Assembly (NCBI GenBank): GCA_938006335.1
Contig: CALLMF010000002.1
Location: forward strand, 186,001 to 250,000
Direction: 5' to 3'
From: an uncultured Granulosicoccaceae bacterium
Lineage (GTDB): Bacteria; Pseudomonadota; Gammaproteobacteria; Granulosicoccales; Granulosicoccaceae
Length of the DNA stretch: 64,000 nt
Shown: positions 60,574 to 64,000 of the stretch, piece by piece
How the letters are laid out: every line of letters starts with the position of its first letter
Position numbering within the stretch: position 1 is the stretch's first letter
Notes under the pieces: model-generated
What the model saw: the letters and a program-made list of their open reading frames with translations, nothing else
What the model was told of the DNA's origin: nothing
Database searches by the model: none
Position numbers and translations under genes: made by a program

Positions 60574-61818
60574 CTATAGCGCCTCACGTGCCATGTCTTT
60601 GGAGTCATGGGGGGCGGCGCGTTCCTCGTGCGTCCATTCGTCGAGGTTACTGCGATAGCTCGCCATGACCAGTGCCAGTCCCACGGTTGCGACCACGGCC
60701 ATGACGATATAGGACAGTCCGGAGAATGCTTCATAGAGTGAGCCGCTGAACACGGTCATGGTTGCCATGCTGCCGGTGGTCATGATGGCGAACACCGATT
60801 GGGCTCGTGCTGCGTGAGCGGGCGGTATGCGTCGCGAGATGAAGGTTGCGGTCGCCAAAAAGCACAATCCGAAGGTCAGGGCGTGCAGTGTTTGAATGAT
60901 CGTGAGCCACACCAGGCCGGGATCAGTCGCCATGATGCCCCAGCGCATCAGGCCTGCAAGCCCGCAGGCCGCAATGCAATGTCGTGCGGATACGTGTTTT
61001 GACAGGCGAGTGAACTGCCACATCAGTACGACTTCAACGACGATGGCGACCGCCCACAAGAGTGAGCCGGTGGTGGTTCCAATGCCAATGCTCTGCCAAT
61101 GCAGCAGGCCGAAGGTGTAGTAGAACGCGTGCGACGCGTTGATCAAGGCGGCGCCGGCGAGCACGCACAGGAAGCCCGGGTGTCTGAGCAGAGTAGGTAT
61201 TTCTTCGGATCGTGCCTTGGTGTTGTTCAGGGCTTTGGCTGCCCGGAAGCGGGGCAGTTGATGGGCAGCGAGCAGTCGCAGACAGCCTATGGCAAGGATC
61301 ACGATCAGAAAGTTCGCGATCCCGTCGTTGCGATACCACTGCCCACTGGCGATCAGACTGACGATGAATCCGATCGAGCCGAAGGCGCGGATACGCCCGA
61401 AGTTCATGCCTTCGCGGCGCGTCAGATCGAGGGCCGCTGCGTCCAGAATCGGCTGCTTGGCCATCGATATCACACCCACCAGCGTCCAGATGATCCACAG
61501 GTCCAGCGCCCCGGTACGAAACAGCCACCAGCCGGTCAGCAGCATCGCAAGCCAGTTGCAGACAATGATGGCTGTGCGCCAGTCGCCGAGCCGGTCGGCC
61601 CAGCTGCCCAGGGTGAGTGTTGTGGTCACCATCAGGAAGGACGGTGTCGCCACCACCAGGCCGATCCACCACGACGGGTGGCCGAGCCACGCAAACCACA
61701 GGGCAATGAAGGGTACGACCGCGCCGATGACAGCGAAGTGCAGGAAGTAGTAGGCGGTCAGGCGTGTTGAGGCAGGCACAGGTTGATCGGGGTGAAAAAG
61801 CAGCGCTTGCGCTACCAT
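60574..61818 (-). CDS. MFS transporter (MFS_1-like / HcaT-type)
   Basis: 414-residue polytopic protein with about 12 membrane helices. ADRLGDWRTAII at the first cytoplasmic loop and the overall form (YYFLHFAVIGAVVPFIALWF start, ILDAAALDLTRREGMNFGRI) fit the MFS_1-like group that includes HcaT and nucleoside symporters. Substrate unknown. ATG 61818; it is divergent from prfB with 36 bases between them and lies 35 bases upstream of sbtA on the same strand. Confidence 0.85.
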   Translation of the reverse strand: MVAQALLFHPDQPVPASTRLTAYYFLHFAVIGAVVPFIALWFAWLGHPSWWIGLVVATPSFLMVTTTLTLGSWADRLGDWRTAIIVCNWLAMLLTGWWLFRTGALDLWIIWTLVGVISMAKQPILDAAALDLTRREGMNFGRIRAFGSIGFIVSLIASGQWYRNDGIANFLIVILAIGCLRLLAAHQLPRFRAAKALNNTKARSEEIPTLLRHPGFLCVLAGAALINASHAFYYTFGLLHWQSIGIGTTTGSLLWAVAIVVEVVLMWQFTRLSKHVSARHCIAACGLAGLMRWGIMATDPGLVWLTIIQTLHALTFGLCFLATATFISRRIPPAHAARAQSVFAIMTTGSMATMTVFSGSLYEAFSGLSYIVMAVVATVGLALVMASYRSNLDEWTHEERAAPHDSKDMAREAL

Positions 61819-61854
61819 ACTCGGCTACCTGCTTTGACGAGCCCGTTTGCCGGC

Positions 61855-62956
61855 ATGATCGAGATCAACCCCTACGTTACGCACATCGAGGATCTTCGGC
61901 AGAGGGCCGATTCCCTCAGGGGGTATCTTTGACTACGACGCCAAACGCGAAGAACTCGAAGAAGTCCTGAGGGAGCTCGAGGACCCGAAGATCTGGGATG
62001 ACCCCGAGCGCGCTCAAAAGCTGGGACAGCGCAGGGCTGTCTTGCAGGAAACCGTGGATACCTTTGTCGCACTTGATGATGGCCTGGGCGATGCCAAGGA
62101 CCTGCTCGAGATGGCGCGCGAAGAGGACGATGAGGAAACCGTGGCGTCGGTGGCCGAGGATCTTGCCTCCCTGGAAACACGTGTCGCCAAGCTCGAGTTC
62201 AATCGGATGTTTTCCGGTGAGCAGGATGCAGCGCCTGCGTTTCTGGATATCCAGGCAGGCTCGGGGGGTACCGAAGCGCAGGATTGGGCCGAGATGCTAC
62301 TGCGGATGTTCCTGCGTTGGGGTGAGCGCCAAGGCTTCAATACCGAACTGATCGAGGCATCCCCAGGTGAAGTGGCAGGCATAAAGTCAGCCACCGTACG
62401 CTTCGAGGGAGACCACGCTTTCGGTTGGTTGCGCACCGAGACCGGGGTGCACCGACTGGTGCGCAAGAGCCCCTTCGATTCGGGTAATCGACGCCACACC
62501 AGTTTTGCGGCGGTGTTCGTCGCGCCGGAAGTCGACGACGACATCGACATCGAGATCAATCCGGCGGATCTCCGTATCGATGTGTATCGCGCCAGCGGCG
62601 CGGGTGGTCAGCACGTCAACCGAACCGAATCAGCCGTGCGCATCACGCACGAGCCGTCGGGCATCGTGGTGCAGTGCCAGAACGACCGCTCGCAGCACAA
62701 GAACAAGGCCACCGCCATGAAGCAGCTCAAATCCAAGCTGTACGAAGCCGAGCTGACCCGACGCCAGGGCGATCAACAGATCACCGAGGACGCCAAGTCC
62801 GACATCGGTTGGGGTAGCCAGATTCGCTCCTATGTGCTGGATCAATCGCGTATCAAGGACCTTCGAACCGGACATGAGACCAGCAACACGCAGGCGGTGC
62901 TCGATGGGGACCTGACGCCGTTTCTGCAGGAAAGCCTCAAGGCTGGCCTTCAATAA
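61855..62956 (+). CDS. prfB: Peptide chain release factor 2 with programmed +1 frameshift
   Basis: About 366 residues once the frameshift is included. ATG 61855 opens a 25-codon frame ending CTT-TGA (61927-61932); skipping one base at the U continues in the +1 frame to 62956. AGGGGGTATCTTTGAC (61918-61933) is the canonical signal: internal Shine-Dalgarno, CUU slip codon, UGA stop and C. Later motifs are SPF ([14 protein letters not shown]), which reads UGA/UAA stops, and GGQ ([16 protein letters not shown]). RF2 thus limits its own synthesis. lysS follows 26 bases after the stop. Confidence 0.96.
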
Positions 62957-62982
62957 GCCGTACCGACAAGACGTACAGACTA

Positions 62983-64000
62983 ATGAGTGACGACAGCAAC
63001 GTGCTGATTCAGCAGCGCCGCGACAAGCTTGCGAGCCGCCGTGCTGCTGGCAGCGCGTTTCCGAACGACTTTCAGCCGGATGCACAGGCGGCAGCGCTGC
63101 ATGCCGCGCACGACGGTACCGAGAAGGAAACGCTTGCAGCACAGGCCGTCAAGGTCGCCGTCGCCGGGCGTGTCATGACACGTCGCATCATGGGCAAGGC
63201 AAGCTTCGCCACGCTTCGGGATGTGTCAGGTGACATCCAGATATTTGTCCAGCAGGCAGCCTTGGGCGAAGACGGCTATGCGGCGTTCAAGGACCTCGAC
63301 ATCGGTGACATCGTTGCCGTGACCGGCGAGATGTTCAAGACAAAGACAGACGAGCTATCCGTTCGTGCTGCGGATGTGCGTCTGATGGTCAAGGCATTGC
63401 GGCCGCTGCCGGAGAAATTCCATGGTCTGTCGGACCAGGAGACTCGCTACAGGCAACGATACGTCGATCTCATCACCAGCGAACAGACGCGTGCAAACTT
63501 TCGCATGCGCAGCCAGATCGTGTCTTACGTGCGCCGCTTTTTCGAGGCAAGGGAGTTCCTTGAGGTGGAGACTCCGATGATGCAGCCCATCCCCGGAGGC
63601 GCTGCTGCAAAGCCGTTTACCACGCACCACAATGCACTCGACATGCAGCTCTTTCTGCGTATCGCACCCGAGTTGTATCTGAAGCGCCTGGTCGTCGGTG
63701 GCTTCGAGCGCGTGTTCGAGATCAACCGCAATTTCAGGAATGAAGGCCTGTCGACCCGACACAATCCCGAGTTCACCATGCTCGAGTTCTATCAGGCCTG
63801 GGCCACCTATGAGGACCTGATGGATCTGACCGAGGAGTTGATGCGCGGTATTGCACGCGATGTCGTCGGTTCCAGCAGCATTGCCTCGGAAGATGGCAGC
63901 ACGTCCTATGACTTTGGAAAACCCTTCAAGCGGATCAGTCTTTTCGAAGCCGTGCTGGAGTTCAATAACGAGCTTGATGCCGCGGGGCTCGCTGATGTCG
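62983..64000 (+). CDS. lysS: Lysyl-tRNA synthetase, class II (3' truncated by window edge)
   Basis: First ~339 residues are present; the gene runs off the window. The N-terminal OB-fold anticodon-binding domain ([20 protein letters not shown]) is followed by the catalytic domain with motif 1 ([20 protein letters not shown]) and motif 2 ([20 protein letters not shown]). Lysine activation and tRNA charging in the cytoplasm. The prfB-lysS order is typical of gammaproteobacteria and many relatives. ATG 62983. Confidence 0.96.
   Translation, partial: MSDDSNVLIQQRRDKLASRRAAGSAFPNDFQPDAQAAALHAAHDGTEKETLAAQAVKVAVAGRVMTRRIMGKASFATLRDVSGDIQIFVQQAALGEDGYAAFKDLDIGDIVAVTGEMFKTKTDELSVRAADVRLMVKALRPLPEKFHGLSDQETRYRQRYVDLITSEQTRANFRMRSQIVSYVRRFFEAREFLEVETPMMQPIPGGAAAKPFTTHHNALDMQLFLRIAPELYLKRLVVGGFERVFEINRNFRNEGLSTRHNPEFTMLEFYQAWATYEDLMDLTEELMRGIARDVVGSSSIASEDGSTSYDFGKPFKRISLFEAVLEFNNELDAAGLADV

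Overview
The window is a near-complete photosynthesis gene cluster (PGC) of a purple proteobacterium, with chromosomal genes on both sides. A gammaproteobacterium is most likely: prfB lies directly before lysS, prfB has the classical frameshift site, and the reaction centre has a tetrahaem PufC. The oxygen-dependent cyclase AcsF is present. No bchE, bchJ, hemA, crtA or pucBA is seen here. This fits an aerobic or oxygen-tolerant phototroph making bacteriochlorophyll a and, from crtEBICDF, spirilloxanthin-type carotenoids. The taxonomic placement is inference.

Layout. 1-2283: end of a Ugp-type sugar/glycerol-phosphate ABC transporter. 2294-4585: sulfur genes (tandem rhodanese, YeeE/YedE channel, 54-aa partner). 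4782-11419: housekeeping and envelope genes (SDR, M23 lipoprotein, peptidoglycan-binding lipoprotein, AsmA protein, DUF2817 hydrolase, pdxJ, small membrane protein). 11427-30718, minus strand: crtB-bchO-bchD-bchI-puhE-acsF-orf95-puhC-puhB-puhA-lhaA-bchM-bchL-bchH-bchB-bchN-bchF, transcribed from bchF toward crtB with many 4-base stop/start overlaps. 30928-33383: regulators ppaA/aerR and ppsR/crtJ. 33470-40708, plus strand: bchG-bch2-bchP-tspO-bciB-orf43-orf101-crtI. 40709-44978: a non-photosynthetic block (kduD-like SDR, small HTH gene with a broken ClpN-like partner, HNH nuclease, Xre/RES toxin-antitoxin). 44979-48263, minus: crtC-orf251-crtD. 48345-59188, plus: crtE-crtF-bchC-bchX-bchY-bchZ-pufQ-like-pufB-pufA-pufL-pufM-pufC. 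59249-60538: SbtB-like and SbtA bicarbonate genes. Then an MFS gene, prfB with programmed +1 frameshift, and the start of lysS.

How it works together. BchHID (with BchO), BchM, AcsF, BciB, BchLNB, BchF, BchXYZ, BchC, BchG and BchP cover the route from protoporphyrin IX to bacteriochlorophyll a. PufLM, PuhA, PufC and PufBA form the RC-LH1 core, with PuhB, PuhC, PuhE and LhaA as assembly factors. Three perfect TGT-N12-ACA palindromes, matching the known PpsR/CrtJ site, lie before bchF, before bchG and between crtC and crtE. Each overlaps a plausible sigma-70 promoter, so the cluster's own repressor probably controls these operons, with PpaA as the cobalamin-binding antirepressor.

The least explained parts are orf251 (four degenerate 20-residue repeats) in the crtC-crtD operon, the orf43/orf101 membrane-protein pair between bciB and crtI, and the toxin-antitoxin/nuclease block inside the cluster. 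No rRNA, tRNA, CRISPR array or intact insertion sequence was recognised.
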